Assembly: GCA_964556755.1 (NCBI GenBank)
Contig: CAZKXI010000016.1
Coordinates: 1-64,000 of the forward strand
Source: UBA4085 sp964556755
GTDB taxonomy: Bacteria; Acidobacteriota; Aminicenantia; Aminicenantales; UBA4085
DNA length: 64,000 nt
Direction: 5' to 3'
The notes under the pieces were generated by a model that worked only from the letters and a program-made list of their open reading frames with translations, was not told where the DNA came from and made no database searches. Below are positions 33,110 to 41,878 of this stretch, in pieces. A program made the position numbers and the translations under genes. Every line of letters starts with the position of its first letter. Within the stretch, counting starts at the first letter, position 1.

Positions 33110-33138
33110 TTGACATCGCCCGCGGCGCGGCTTACCGT
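33110..33138 (+). promoter_or_regulatory. Promoter before the 33.2-kb secreted protein
   Basis: TTGACA (33110-33115) and TACCGT (33133-33138) are 17 nt apart, with GGGGAGGG ahead of the ATG at 33214. Confidence 0.7.
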
Positions 33139-33213
33139 TGAGTCAGAAGCGGGGGACCGGCCTCCCGCCAGCCGGGATGCCGGGCCGCGGATCGTTCAGG
33201 GGAGGGAAGCAGC

Positions 33214-33858
33214 ATGCCCATTCGGCGCGATCGGCTCCGGCTCGTATTTGGCGCCGCGTCCATCCTGATGGCGGCTCTCGTCGTCTCGCCTCTTTCGGGG
33301 TTCCTGACTCCCGTCGCCATCGACTACAAAGCCCAGGCTTCCGCCTACATAGCCCGGGGACAAGCCCTTGGACCGCCGGCCGGCCTGGACAAGCTGATAG
33401 CCGCCAATCCGGCCAATGGAGCCTATGGCTGCGCCATCATGGTCGGTAAGACCGATCCGGCCGAAGCCGTACGCATTCTCATGCGCATCGGCCAGGCGCT
33501 GGTCGTCTTCGCCAATACGACCAGGCAGTGGCGGGAGGGCATCAACGCCGCGGATCGGACCAAATACTTCCGCGATATGTACTTCCAACAGGGGAAGACG
33601 ACCGTGGACCATGCCAAAGGCTACTTGAGGGCGCTGGCCGTGACGAGGGCCGATCTGGCCGTCGGGCTGGCCCTGGACGTGGCTTCGTTCTTCTACAACT
33701 CCCGGGCCCGCGACGAAGCCTACCTGTCGGCTTACGTCGAGATGGCCCGTTGGTACCTGGGCGAGGCCCGAAGCCTGGCCGCCAAGGCCAAGGACCAAGC
33801 CGCCAAGAAAGCCCTCATCCTCCAGATCGACAACAAGAAGAGAGCCCTGGGCCTGTAG
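33214..33858 (+). CDS. Hypothetical exported protein
   Basis: A 214-residue protein whose N-terminus has a basic start and hydrophobic stretch (VFGAASILMAALVVSPLSGFL), either a signal peptide or a membrane anchor. The mature part is helical and Ala/Arg-rich (AVRILMRIGQALVVFANTTRQW, ARDEAYLSAYVEMARWYLGEA) with no motif I can name. It has its own promoter and a strong Shine-Dalgarno sequence (GGGGAGGGAAG). The next gene, with a collagen-like stretch, is 33 nt downstream and probably co-transcribed. Confidence 0.75.
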   Translation: MPIRRDRLRLVFGAASILMAALVVSPLSGFLTPVAIDYKAQASAYIARGQALGPPAGLDKLIAANPANGAYGCAIMVGKTDPAEAVRILMRIGQALVVFANTTRQWREGINAADRTKYFRDMYFQQGKTTVDHAKGYLRALAVTRADLAVGLALDVASFFYNSRARDEAYLSAYVEMARWYLGEARSLAAKAKDQAAKKALILQIDNKKRALGL

Positions 33859-33891
33859 CGCCCCTGGCCCTCGATCGAGAAAGGCATGGCC

Positions 33892-35199
33892 ATGAAGCCC
33901 AACCTTAAAGCCCTCGCCCTCGGACTCGTCGGATCCATCGTGATCCTGGGGTCCGAGGCGGCGTCTCTCGGTGCCCGCCTTCCCGCGCCCGCATCCCTCG
34001 CCGCCTCTCTCCAAGCCGGCCCGCCGAACGGCGTCTTCCGCTTCGTCGAAGACACGGACGGGGGCCGGCCCGAGGCCGGCGCGATCATCACCCTGACCTT
34101 CTCCTCCGGCCGCGTCGTCTTCAGCTCCCTGCGGCCTTCGGGCGTTCAAGCCGACACGGGCGTCTTCTCCGCCCAGGGAAATCGCCTGACCATCCGCTTC
34201 GACCATCTCTCTCTCGGCTGCCAGAACAAGGTCTTCCTCTCCGACGGAACGACCCTTTCGCTTCCCTTCAAGGTCCTCTCCGCCGGCGAGGGCTTCTCGA
34301 TCTGGACCAAAGACGCCGCGGACAACAAGGCGAACGAGCCGGCCGAGAGTCAGGAGGGAGCGCGGGGCGACAAAGGCGATCCGGGCGAGGCGGGCCGGGG
34401 CAAGGACGGCAAGGCCGGGCGCGACGGCCGCGACGCGACGGGACCGACCCGGAAGATCGAGTCCATCTCCGAGCTGGTCGGCGATTGGGAGGGCAAGGGG
34501 GTCGGGGCGGAGGTCCGATTTCGCCGCCAGGCCTCTCTCGGCGGCGGCAAGTTCAACGTCATGACCCTGACCACCAGGCATTTGACGGAGTTCTTCTTCC
34601 ACGTCTTTCCCGACCAGCGCATCGAGGGCGAGGGGATCATCTATTACAGCCTGGAGCCCGACCTCAGCGGCGTGGAGGCCCTGGCCGGCGCCGTCAAAGG
34701 CCTTCTGGGCCTGATGCCGTTCCCGTCGGCCCCGTCCCTCAAGGAGGGCGACTGGGGCAAGGCGGCCGGATCGGTCTCCGACAAGATGGCTTCCGGGACC
34801 CTGTCGGCGGGCGGCGTTACGTCGCCCTCCTACAGTTACAAGATGAGGCAGGCGCCCCAGAAGCGGCATTTCAGGATCGGCGGGCGGGCGTATCAAGACC
34901 AGGCCGGCGCCTTCATGATCCACCTCGAGGCGGCCGGGGATTATTTCCTCAAGTCCGACCTGTCCCAGCCCGACAACAAGCTCTGGGTGGACTACGAGGT
35001 CAACCTGGCCCGCGAGGAAAGCTCGTTTCCGACCTGGTCGCCCTTTCTGGCCAAGTCCGACGGCGACGCGCTCGTCCGCGCCTCCGCCGGCGGCGCGGTC
35101 ATGGCGGCCGACTCGGAGCTCTCCGGGACGCACCGCAACGGCGTCCGCCCTTGGGAGGAGTACACCTTCTCCTGGAGCGCCCGGAAGTCGAAGATTTGA
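33892..35199 (+). CDS. Exported protein with a collagen-like Gly-X-Y segment
   Basis: A 435-residue protein: signal peptide (residues 1-about 24), a beta-rich N-terminal domain (about 45-145), a Gly-X-Y stretch at about 156-184 (GARGDKGDPGEAGRG then GKDGKAGRDGRDATGP), and a C-terminal beta-rich domain (about 190-435, ELVGDWEGKGVGAEVRF ... EYTFSWSARK). Collagen-like stretches of this sort form triple-helical stalks in bacterial surface proteins and phage fibres; ten repeats is short, with an interruption at GRG-KDG. The start at 33892 is chosen because the Shine-Dalgarno AAAGG fits it better than the ATG at 33886. Function unknown. Confidence 0.78.
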   Translation: MKPNLKALALGLVGSIVILGSEAASLGARLPAPASLAASLQAGPPNGVFRFVEDTDGGRPEAGAIITLTFSSGRVVFSSLRPSGVQADTGVFSAQGNRLTIRFDHLSLGCQNKVFLSDGTTLSLPFKVLSAGEGFSIWTKDAADNKANEPAESQEGARGDKGDPGEAGRGKDGKAGRDGRDATGPTRKIESISELVGDWEGKGVGAEVRFRRQASLGGGKFNVMTLTTRHLTEFFFHVFPDQRIEGEGIIYYSLEPDLSGVEALAGAVKGLLGLMPFPSAPSLKEGDWGKAAGSVSDKMASGTLSAGGVTSPSYSYKMRQAPQKRHFRIGGRAYQDQAGAFMIHLEAAGDYFLKSDLSQPDNKLWVDYEVNLAREESSFPTWSPFLAKSDGDALVRASAGGAVMAADSELSGTHRNGVRPWEEYTFSWSARKSKI

Positions 35200-35225
35200 C
35201 TCCATCCCGCGGCCGCGGATATGAT
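35196..35225 (+). promoter_or_regulatory. Promoter of the cNMP-patatin gene
   Basis: TTGACT (35196-35201) and TATGAT (35220-35225), 18 nt apart, overlap the end of the collagen-like protein gene. AAAGGA follows at 35242-35246, eight nt before an ATC codon at 35254. Confidence 0.7.
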
Positions 35226-35253
35226 GCCGGAAGCCCTCTGAAAGGACACTGCC

Positions 35254-37503
35254 ATCCTCGACGACAGCCGCTCCCGCCCCGCCGTCCCTCCCGAGAGCCT
35301 CGAATCCTTCGAGCTCTTTGAAAGCCTCGATCCGGCCGCCTTCGCCGACCTGGCCCGGTCCGTCTCGTGGATCGACCTGCCGGCCGGCCGGGCCCTCTTC
35401 CATCGCGGCGATCCGGCCGACGCGGTCTATCTGGTCCAGTCCGGCCTGCTCCACGCCCAGGCGGACGACATGGGTTGCGCGCCCGTCCTGGTGGGACGGA
35501 TCGAACCCGGCTCTCTGGTCGGCGAGATCGGCCTCCTCATGGGAGGCCGCCGCGGCGCGACCGTCACGGCCGCCGAGCCGACCCGCCTCGGCCGCCTGAG
35601 CGCCGCCGATGTGGAGGCGGTGCTGGCCCGCTATCCGGAGACCCGGCGGGAAGTCCTGGAGACGGCCCGCCGCCGCCTCCGCCGGACCCAATGGCTCAAG
35701 ATCCTGGCCGCCTACTTCGGCGAGATCGACGCCGACAAGCTGGCCCTCATCGAGCCGCGCTTCGAGTGGCGGCACCTCGACCGGGGGGAGAAGCTCTTCG
35801 CCCAGGGCGACGAGGCCGACGGCCTCTACATCCTGATCCACGGCTTTCTGCAGGCCGTGGCCTCCGATGCGCCCGGCGAGGAGCGGATCATCGGCTCGAT
35901 CTCCCGCGGCGAGATCGTGGGCGAGATGGCCATCCTGTCGGGAGACCGTCGGATGGCTACCGTTCGGGCCGTCCGCGACAGCGACGTGGTCCGGCTGTCC
36001 AAGGCCGATTTCGAGCAGATCAGCCGGGCCTATCCCGCGGTCAGCCTGGCCATCATGCGCATTCTGGTCAAGCGCCTCCGCGAGCGCGGCCGGGTCGCCC
36101 ATCGTCCCGGAGCGGTCAACGTAGCCCTGGTCCCGGCCGATCCCGGAGTCCCCCTGGCCGAGACGGCCGAGCGGCTTCGGTCCGCCCTGGCCTGCGCCGA
36201 CCGGACCGCCCTCGTCAACAGCCGCTCGCTGGCCGCCGAGCTGCCGGCCCTGGAGAATATCGCCCAGGTTGAGGACGATTCGCCGCTCTATCTCGGCCTG
36301 GCCACTTGGCTGGAAGACCTGGAGTCCCGCCATGACTATGTCCTCTACGAGTGCGATGCCGAGGCCACGCCTTGGACCCGGCGCTGCCTCGGCCAGGCCG
36401 ACCAGGTGCTCGTCGTCGGCCGCGCGGGAGACGATCCCGCGCCGGGACCTATCGAGCGCGCCTGGCTGGCCCAGCCGGATGGCGCCGCGGCGGTCCCGCA
36501 GACCCTGATCCTGATCCACCCCGACGGCGAGAAGCTCCCGTCCGGCACTCTGGCCTGGCTGACGTCCCGCCGCCTGGATGGCCATGTGCACCTGCGCTGG
36601 GACCGCGAGGAGGACTTCGCCCGCCTGGCCCGCATCGTCAGCCGTCGGGCCGTCGGCCTGGTCCTGGGCGGGGGAGGGGCGCGGGGCATGGCCCACCTGG
36701 GCGTCATCAAGGCGCTCCGCGAGCGCGGCATCCCCGTGGACATGGTCGCCGGGACGAGCATCGGGGCCATCGTCGGCGGCGCCGTGGCTATGGGCATGGA
36801 CGAGGACAAGCTCCTGCGCCTCTGCCGCGAGACCCTCCAGGAGAGCAATCCCTTCAACGACTTCACCGTTCCCCTTGTCTCGCTCCTGCGCAGCGGCAAG
36901 ATCAACCGGGCCGCCCGAAGGGCCTACGGCGAGGCCCGGATCGAGGACCTCTGGCTCGGCTTCTTCTGCATGTCCTCCGACCTGAGCGCCTGCGACGTGA
37001 AGGCCCACAGCCGCGGGCCCCTCTGGATTGCAGCCCGGACCAGCGCCTCTCTGCCCGGGATCATGGTCCCGATCGTCCACGACGGCGCCGTCCACGTCGA
37101 CGGCGGAGTCATGAACAATCTGCCCGGAGACATCATGCGGAGCCGGGCCGGCATCGTCATCGCCGTGGACGTGGACTCGCGGGAGAACATGCGGACCGAC
37201 CTCGGAGAGCTGCCGTCCGCCTGGAAGATCCTCTGGAGTCGGATCCTGCCCTGGAAGAAGCGCATCCTGGCCCCCAACATCGCCGAGATCCTGATGGCCG
37301 CCATCATGACCGGCAGCCGCAAGAACGCCGATGCGGTCAAGGACGACGCCGATCTGAGCCTGGAGCCGCCCGTCCATGGCATCGGGATCCTCGACTTCAA
37401 GGCCATCGACGAGACCGCCCGGGCCGGCTATGAGTACACCCGGGGGAAGCTCGACGCGCTGCCGGCCGATTCGCCCCTGCGAAGGCTCTTCCGACCCGCT
37501 TGA
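35254..37503 (+). CDS. Patatin-like phospholipase with two cyclic-nucleotide-binding domains (NTE-like); start codon non-canonical
   Basis: About 749 residues. Two cNMP-binding domains (about 10-125 and about 145-270; RGDPADAVYLVQSGLL, QGDEADGLYILIHGFLQAV, GEIVGEMAILSGDRRMATVRA) are followed by a domain of about 170 residues and a patatin domain with oxyanion GGGGARGMAHLGVI (about 471), nucleophile GTSIGAIVGG (Ser about 501) and DGGVMNN (Asp about 616). This is the NTE/RssA-type lysophospholipase layout, probably membrane-associated and switched by a nucleotide. No in-frame ATG, GTG or TTG exists between the stop at 35239 and ATG 35470, which would cut the first domain. A good promoter and Shine-Dalgarno point to ATC at 35254. 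CTG at 35350 is another option. Confidence 0.82.
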   Translation: MLDDSRSRPAVPPESLESFELFESLDPAAFADLARSVSWIDLPAGRALFHRGDPADAVYLVQSGLLHAQADDMGCAPVLVGRIEPGSLVGEIGLLMGGRRGATVTAAEPTRLGRLSAADVEAVLARYPETRREVLETARRRLRRTQWLKILAAYFGEIDADKLALIEPRFEWRHLDRGEKLFAQGDEADGLYILIHGFLQAVASDAPGEERIIGSISRGEIVGEMAILSGDRRMATVRAVRDSDVVRLSKADFEQISRAYPAVSLAIMRILVKRLRERGRVAHRPGAVNVALVPADPGVPLAETAERLRSALACADRTALVNSRSLAAELPALENIAQVEDDSPLYLGLATWLEDLESRHDYVLYECDAEATPWTRRCLGQADQVLVVGRAGDDPAPGPIERAWLAQPDGAAAVPQTLILIHPDGEKLPSGTLAWLTSRRLDGHVHLRWDREEDFARLARIVSRRAVGLVLGGGGARGMAHLGVIKALRERGIPVDMVAGTSIGAIVGGAVAMGMDEDKLLRLCRETLQESNPFNDFTVPLVSLLRSGKINRAARRAYGEARIEDLWLGFFCMSSDLSACDVKAHSRGPLWIAARTSASLPGIMVPIVHDGAVHVDGGVMNNLPGDIMRSRAGIVIAVDVDSRENMRTDLGELPSAWKILWSRILPWKKRILAPNIAEILMAAIMTGSRKNADAVKDDADLSLEPPVHGIGILDFKAIDETARAGYEYTRGKLDALPADSPLRRLFRPA

Positions 37504-37521
37504 AGCGCGGGGCCCGCGTCC

Positions 37522-39063
37522 ATGAAGCCCATCAGCATCTTCAACCACGTCCTGGGTCCCGTGATGCGCGGCCCGTCCAGCTCCCATACGGCGGGGGCCT
37601 ACCATCTCGGCTTGATGATCCGGTCCCTGGCCGGCGGCTCCGCGCGCCGGGTGCGCATCGCCTTCGATCCCGGCGGATCCTATGCCCAAACCTGCGCTCA
37701 GCAGGGCGCGGACCGGGCCTTTGCCATGGGGCTGATGGGCCGGCCCCTGACCGACGCGTCCTTCCTCACGGCCCTCGAGGACGCCCGCCGCGCCGGCCTC
37801 GACCTGGCCTTCGAGATCCGCCGCCTGGCCCGGCCCGATCACCCCAACGCCATGGAGATCGAGGCTGACGGACTGGCCGTTGAAGCCCGGTCCATCGGCG
37901 GCGGAGACGTCGAGATCGCCCGCCTCGACGGCTTCCCCGTTTCCTTCGGCGGAGCCGCCTACGAGCTGCTGATCGAAGCCTCCGCCGCCGACGGGGCTGC
38001 GCTGCGCGGCCCGCTCGCCTCGGACGGCGCCCTTCGGACGGGCCCGGATCTCGTCTCCGATGGCCGGCGGACGGCTTTCGTCCTGCGCCGCGCGCGCGGC
38101 CTCTCCCCAGGCATGAGGGAAGCCGTCGCGGCGAGCGTCCCCGGCTCCCGGATCTTGGAGTCACACCCGGTCTATCTCGTCGCCGCGGGCGATCCGCTCT
38201 TCGCCGATGCGGCCTCCCTGATCCGGCTGGCGGGTCAGAAGGGATGGTCTCTGGGCCGGGCCGGCTTGGAGTACGAGTGCCGGCTCCTCGGGCTCTCACC
38301 GGCCGAAGCCGAAGCCGAGATGCTGCGCCGCTTCGACGTCATGGCCGAGGCGGCCCGCGGGGGGCTGGCCGGCGACTTCGGGCCCATGCAGCTTCTCGCC
38401 CCCAGCGCCGGGTCCGTCTTTCGAGCCGCGGCCGGCGGCCGGCTCTCCGTCTCCGGGCCCCACGCCCGGGCCGCCGCGCGGGCCCTGGCCGTCATGCACG
38501 TCAACAGCGCCATGGGTGTCGTCTGCGCCGCGCCCACGGGCGGCTCGGCGGGGACGCTGCCGGGGACGGTGCTGACGCTGGCCGAGGAGCGCTCTCTCGA
38601 CCGGCCCCGAATCGCCCGAACCCTCTTCGCCGCCGGCGCCGTGGGGCTTATCACCGCCGCCAGGGCCACTTTCGCCGCCGAGGTGGCCGGCTGCCAGGTC
38701 GAGATCGGCGCCGCCGGGGCCATGGCCGCCGCCGCCGTCGTCGAGGGCTGCGGCGGCAGCGCCGCCCAGGCCTGCGATGCCGCGGCCATCGCCTTCCAAA
38801 ACACCATGGGATCGGTCTGCGACCTCGTCCAAGGCATGGTCGAGATCCCCTGCCACACGCGCAACGCCGCCGCCGCCGCCTCGGCCTTCATCTGCGCCGA
38901 TCTCGTCCTGGGCGGGTACGTCAATCCGATCCCGCTCGACGAGACGATCGACGCCGTCTACGCGACCGGGCGGCTGCTGCCCGACGAGCTCCGTTGCACG
39001 GCCCGCGGCGGCCTGGCCCTCTGCCCGTCGGCCCTGACCTTGGGCCGCAAGGACAAGCCGTGA
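37522..39063 (+). CDS. L-serine dehydratase, fused alpha/beta, Fe-S type
   Basis: A 513-residue enzyme deaminating L-serine to pyruvate and ammonia. The beta part starts SIFNHVLGPVMRGPSSSHTAGA (about 1-200). The alpha part has the substrate loop APTGGSAGTLPG and cluster Cys in AGCQVEIGAAGAM and VCDLVQGMVEIPC, with spacing of 11 between the last two. The loop reads GGSAG where many relatives have a Cys, but the three known cluster Cys are kept. A second, differently built serine dehydratase lies at 61.6 kb. It overlaps the next gene by 4 nt (GTGA), so both are in one operon. Confidence 0.88.
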   Translation: MKPISIFNHVLGPVMRGPSSSHTAGAYHLGLMIRSLAGGSARRVRIAFDPGGSYAQTCAQQGADRAFAMGLMGRPLTDASFLTALEDARRAGLDLAFEIRRLARPDHPNAMEIEADGLAVEARSIGGGDVEIARLDGFPVSFGGAAYELLIEASAADGAALRGPLASDGALRTGPDLVSDGRRTAFVLRRARGLSPGMREAVAASVPGSRILESHPVYLVAAGDPLFADAASLIRLAGQKGWSLGRAGLEYECRLLGLSPAEAEAEMLRRFDVMAEAARGGLAGDFGPMQLLAPSAGSVFRAAAGGRLSVSGPHARAAARALAVMHVNSAMGVVCAAPTGGSAGTLPGTVLTLAEERSLDRPRIARTLFAAGAVGLITAARATFAAEVAGCQVEIGAAGAMAAAAVVEGCGGSAAQACDAAAIAFQNTMGSVCDLVQGMVEIPCHTRNAAAAASAFICADLVLGGYVNPIPLDETIDAVYATGRLLPDELRCTARGGLALCPSALTLGRKDKP

Positions 39064-40082
39064 GCGCACCTGGAGCCGAAGCCCGCCGCTTGGATGTCCC
39101 GCCGCTTCTCTATCTGGGAGCCGAGGACGTACGCCGGGCCCTTCCCATGGCCGCCGCCATCGAGGCCGTGCGCGAGGCGTTCCGGGACTTGGCCGAAGGC
39201 CGGGCGACGATGCCGGCCCGGATCCGCATGGATGGTCCTCGCGAAGGCGAGGTCAGCCTGGTCATGCCCAGCCGGAGCCAAGGGATCTCGCGCCTGGCCG
39301 TCAAGCTCATCGACCTTTTCGACGGGAATCGGGAGGCGGGGCTGCCGCTGGCTCACGCCCTGGTCATCCTTGCCGACGGCGTGACGGGCGTCCCGCTGGC
39401 GGTCCTGGACGGAGGGTCATTGACCGTCCTTCGGACCGGGGCGGTCTCCGGCTTGGCGAGCGATCTTTTGGCCCGGCCCAAGTCGGCGATCGCGGCGATC
39501 CTCGGCGCGGGGCGCCAGGGAAAAGCCCAGCTCGAAGCCCTGGCGGCCGTCCGCCGTCTCATAGAGGTCCGCGTCTTCGATCCCGACCGATCCGCCGCCG
39601 AGTCTCTGGCGCGCCATGCGGCGGAGGCCCTTGGCGTCGAGGGCCGCGCCATGGCCGACTCCGGCGAAGCCGTCAGGGGCGCGGATCTGATCTCGGCCGC
39701 CACCACGGCCCGCGAGCCCGTCTTTGCCGACGCGGACATCTCCGACGGAGCCCACATCAATGCCGTCGGCGTCTACCAGCCGGACAGGGCGGAGGTCCCG
39801 CCCGAGACGGCCCGGCGGGCCCGCGTCGTCGTCGATCAGACGGCGGCGGCGCTCGAGGAGGCGGGCGATCTCCTCCGCCCTCTGGCCGCCGGCCTGATCG
39901 GCCGCGAGGCCTTCGGGGTGGAGCTGGGCGATATCCTGCTGGGCCGCGCTGCCGGGCGCCGCTCCGCCGCCGAGATCACCCTGTTCAAATCGGTGGGCCT
40001 GGCCGTGCAAGACCTCTACGCCGCCGCCCGGGCCTACGAGCGCGCCGTCGAGCGCGGCCTCGGCATTCCCTTGCCGCGCTGA
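39060..40082 (+). CDS. Ornithine cyclodeaminase / mu-crystallin family protein
   Basis: A 340-residue NAD(P)-dependent enzyme starting with GTG. The NAD fold is AAILGAGRQGKAQLEALAA (about 145-165), preceded by ISRLAVKLIDLF (substrate Lys) and LPLAHALVILADGVTGVPLAVLDGGSLTVLRTGAVSGLASDLLA-type family sequence, and it ends LFKSVGLAVQDLYAA. Relatives convert ornithine to proline, reduce imines, or act as alanine dehydrogenases; specificity is not readable. The coupling to serine dehydratase suggests amino-acid catabolism. Confidence 0.85.
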   Translation: MSAPGAEARRLDVPPLLYLGAEDVRRALPMAAAIEAVREAFRDLAEGRATMPARIRMDGPREGEVSLVMPSRSQGISRLAVKLIDLFDGNREAGLPLAHALVILADGVTGVPLAVLDGGSLTVLRTGAVSGLASDLLARPKSAIAAILGAGRQGKAQLEALAAVRRLIEVRVFDPDRSAAESLARHAAEALGVEGRAMADSGEAVRGADLISAATTAREPVFADADISDGAHINAVGVYQPDRAEVPPETARRARVVVDQTAAALEEAGDLLRPLAAGLIGREAFGVELGDILLGRAAGRRSAAEITLFKSVGLAVQDLYAAARAYERAVERGLGIPLPR

Positions 40083-40133
40083 GGAGAATCGCCTCGCCCA
40101 TCGCCCGCCGCTTCCGTCTGGCCGCGGCTCTCC

Positions 40134-40591
40134 TCAGCGGCAAGCATCCCGCACCCAGGCCTCCAGCGTCTCGAAGCTGACGCCGCCGCTTCCCGGGTTC
40201 TTGTAGGCTCTCTCCGGACACTGGTTGACGATCTCGAAGGAATAGGTCAGACGCTGGGCCTTGGGATCGATTGATAGGGAGACGATCCTGCCGGAGACCT
40301 TGCAGGAGGTGCGCTTCTGGGCGCTGGCCACGAGACAGTCGACGTACTTGGAGAAGAGCGTGCCGTAGAAGACGACCCGGGCCGGCATCTTATCCGCCGC
40401 CTTGGCTTCCATGTCGACCTTCAGCTTGGCCAAGTCGAGAGGCACGCCGGTCCGCTGGGCGTAGGCCTTGGCGTAGTCGAGCCAGGTCCGGATGTCGGCC
40501 TGCGCGTCGGCGCGTTCGATGCGGCGAACCCAGCCGCAAGGCTGGCGATGACGAGTAGGAGAGACGAGACCCTTCTCCCGCGCTTGGACAT
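40134..40591 (-). pseudogene. Frameshifted small secreted protein gene
   Basis: Minus strand. A start at 40591 preceded by GAGGAGG gives a signal peptide (SSLLLVIASLAAGFAA), but that frame soon becomes meaningless. The coherent mature sequence (VRRIERADAQADIRTWLDYAKAYAQ ... FETLEAWVRDACR) lies in another phase from about 40535 to 40134, and its frame has no start codon of its own near the signal. One indel near 40520-40545 would join them. The mature domain (about 130 residues; Cys at DCLVAS, SCKVSG, NQCPERA and the end) has no family I recognise. Either a young pseudogene or a sequencing error. Confidence 0.65.
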
Positions 40592-40624
40592 CTTGTCCTC
40601 CTCGAGAACCGTTGGCTTGTCTTC

Positions 40625-40651
40625 ATTATAGGGCTTTCGCTACCGCGTCAA
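40625..40651 (-). promoter_or_regulatory. Promoter of the frameshifted secreted-protein gene
   Basis: On the minus strand TATAAT (40625-40630) is a perfect -10; TTGACG (40646-40651) precedes it by 15 nt, a little short. The intact promoter suggests the frameshift is recent or an error. Confidence 0.55.
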
Positions 40652-40682
40652 AACAAGCCGGCCGTGGACCGGTGTCTCCCCG

Positions 40683-40712
40683 TTGACCCCCGCCTGTCGG
40701 CCCGGGTAAGAT
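40683..40712 (+). promoter_or_regulatory. Promoter of the isocitrate dehydrogenase/aconitase cluster
   Basis: TTGACC (40683-40688) and TAAGAT (40707-40712) are 18 nt apart, 35 nt before the ATG at 40748, with AAGGAG as Shine-Dalgarno. It is divergent from the secreted-protein gene. Confidence 0.7.
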
Positions 40713-40747
40713 AGCCCCGTCCATTGAGCCTTCCGAAGGAGCCCCTC

Positions 40748-41863
40748 ATGTCGAAGTATCGCATCGCCATCCTCCCCGGCGACGGGGTGGGCAAGGAAGT
40801 CGTCGAGGCCTGCCTGATCGTCCTCAACAAGCTCGGGGTGGACGCCGAATACGTCTACGGCGACATCGGCTGGGAGTTCTGGTGCAAGGAGGGCAACGCC
40901 CTGCCCGAGCGCACCACCAAGATGCTCAACGAGACGGACGCCTGCCTCTTCGGAGCGATCACGTCCAAGCCCAAGGGTGACGCCCTGGCCGAGCTCGACC
41001 CCTCGCTCCGCGGCAAGAGCCTGTCCTACTTCAGCCCCATCGTCCGCCTGCGCCAGGAGTTCGACCTCTACTCCAACCTCCGCCCCTGCAAGGCCTATCC
41101 CGGCAATCCCCTGAACTACCGCGACGGCATCGACATGGTCATCTTCCGCGAGAACACGGAGGGCATGTACGCCGGCGTCGAGTACTTTCCCATGCCGCCC
41201 GCCGTCCGCGACGCCCTCTCCGGCCACCCCAAGATGAAGCCCTTCCTGTCCGTGCCCCTCGAAGAGGTGGCCCTCTCGACCCGGATCATGACCCGCCAGG
41301 GCTGCGAGCGCATCTGCCGGGCGGCCTTCGACTTCGCCCGCCGGGCCAAGCGCCGCTCGGTGACGTGCGTGGAGAAGCCCAACGTCCTGCGCGAGACCGG
41401 CGGCCTGATGCTCTCGGTCTTCCGCGAGGTGGCCAAGGACTATCCCGAGATCCAGGCCAAGGACGCCAACATCGACGCCATGTGCATGTGGCTGGTCAAG
41501 AACCCCTTCGACTACGACGTTTTGGTGGCCGAGAACCTCTTCGGCGACATCATCTCCGACCTGGCCGCCCAGCTCGTCGGCGGCCTGGGCTTCGCCGCCG
41601 CCGGCAACATCGGCAAGCGGTATGGCGTCTTCGAGCCCACCCACGGCTCGGCTCCCAAGTACGCCGGCCTCTACAAGGTCAATCCCATCGCCACCTTCCT
41701 GGCCGCCAAGCTGATGCTGGAATGGCTGGGCGAGGGGGACAAGGCGGCCCAGCTCGAGGCGGCCATCGCCGCCGTCATCAAGGACGGCCAGGTCCGGACC
41801 TACGACATGGGCGGCAAGTCCACCACCCTCGAGATGGGCCGGGCCGTGGCCCAGAAGCTCTGA
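40748..41863 (+). CDS. NAD(P)-dependent isocitrate/homoisocitrate-type dehydrogenase
   Basis: A 371-residue beta-decarboxylating dehydrogenase. Motifs: ILPGDGVGKEVVEA at the N-terminus, SNLRPCKAYPGNPLNYRDGIDMVIFRENTEGMYAG (the ENTEG segment marks isocitrate/homoisocitrate/tartrate enzymes, not isopropylmalate enzymes, which read RELTGG), catalytic Lys/Asp region EKPNVLRETGG and NLFGDIISDLAAQLVGG, and cofactor loop THGSAPKYAGLYKVNPIA. It sits 15 nt upstream of the second split aconitase, so the pair would convert citrate to 2-oxoglutarate (or back). Confidence 0.85.
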   Translation: MSKYRIAILPGDGVGKEVVEACLIVLNKLGVDAEYVYGDIGWEFWCKEGNALPERTTKMLNETDACLFGAITSKPKGDALAELDPSLRGKSLSYFSPIVRLRQEFDLYSNLRPCKAYPGNPLNYRDGIDMVIFRENTEGMYAGVEYFPMPPAVRDALSGHPKMKPFLSVPLEEVALSTRIMTRQGCERICRAAFDFARRAKRRSVTCVEKPNVLRETGGLMLSVFREVAKDYPEIQAKDANIDAMCMWLVKNPFDYDVLVAENLFGDIISDLAAQLVGGLGFAAAGNIGKRYGVFEPTHGSAPKYAGLYKVNPIATFLAAKLMLEWLGEGDKAAQLEAAIAAVIKDGQVRTYDMGGKSTTLEMGRAVAQKL

Positions 41864-41878
41864 GCGGGGGAGTCGGGC

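Noticed and set aside
33196..37842. A 1548-codon open frame on the minus strand
   Set aside because: It lies antisense to four well-supported genes (exported proteins, cNMP-patatin, serine dehydratase). Its translation is low-complexity Gly/Asp/Arg/Gln-rich with no motif; it is the usual shadow of high-GC coding DNA.
40748..41863. Calling the dehydrogenase LeuB
   Set aside because: The ENTEGMYAG segment fits isocitrate/homoisocitrate enzymes; isopropylmalate dehydrogenases read RELTGG there.
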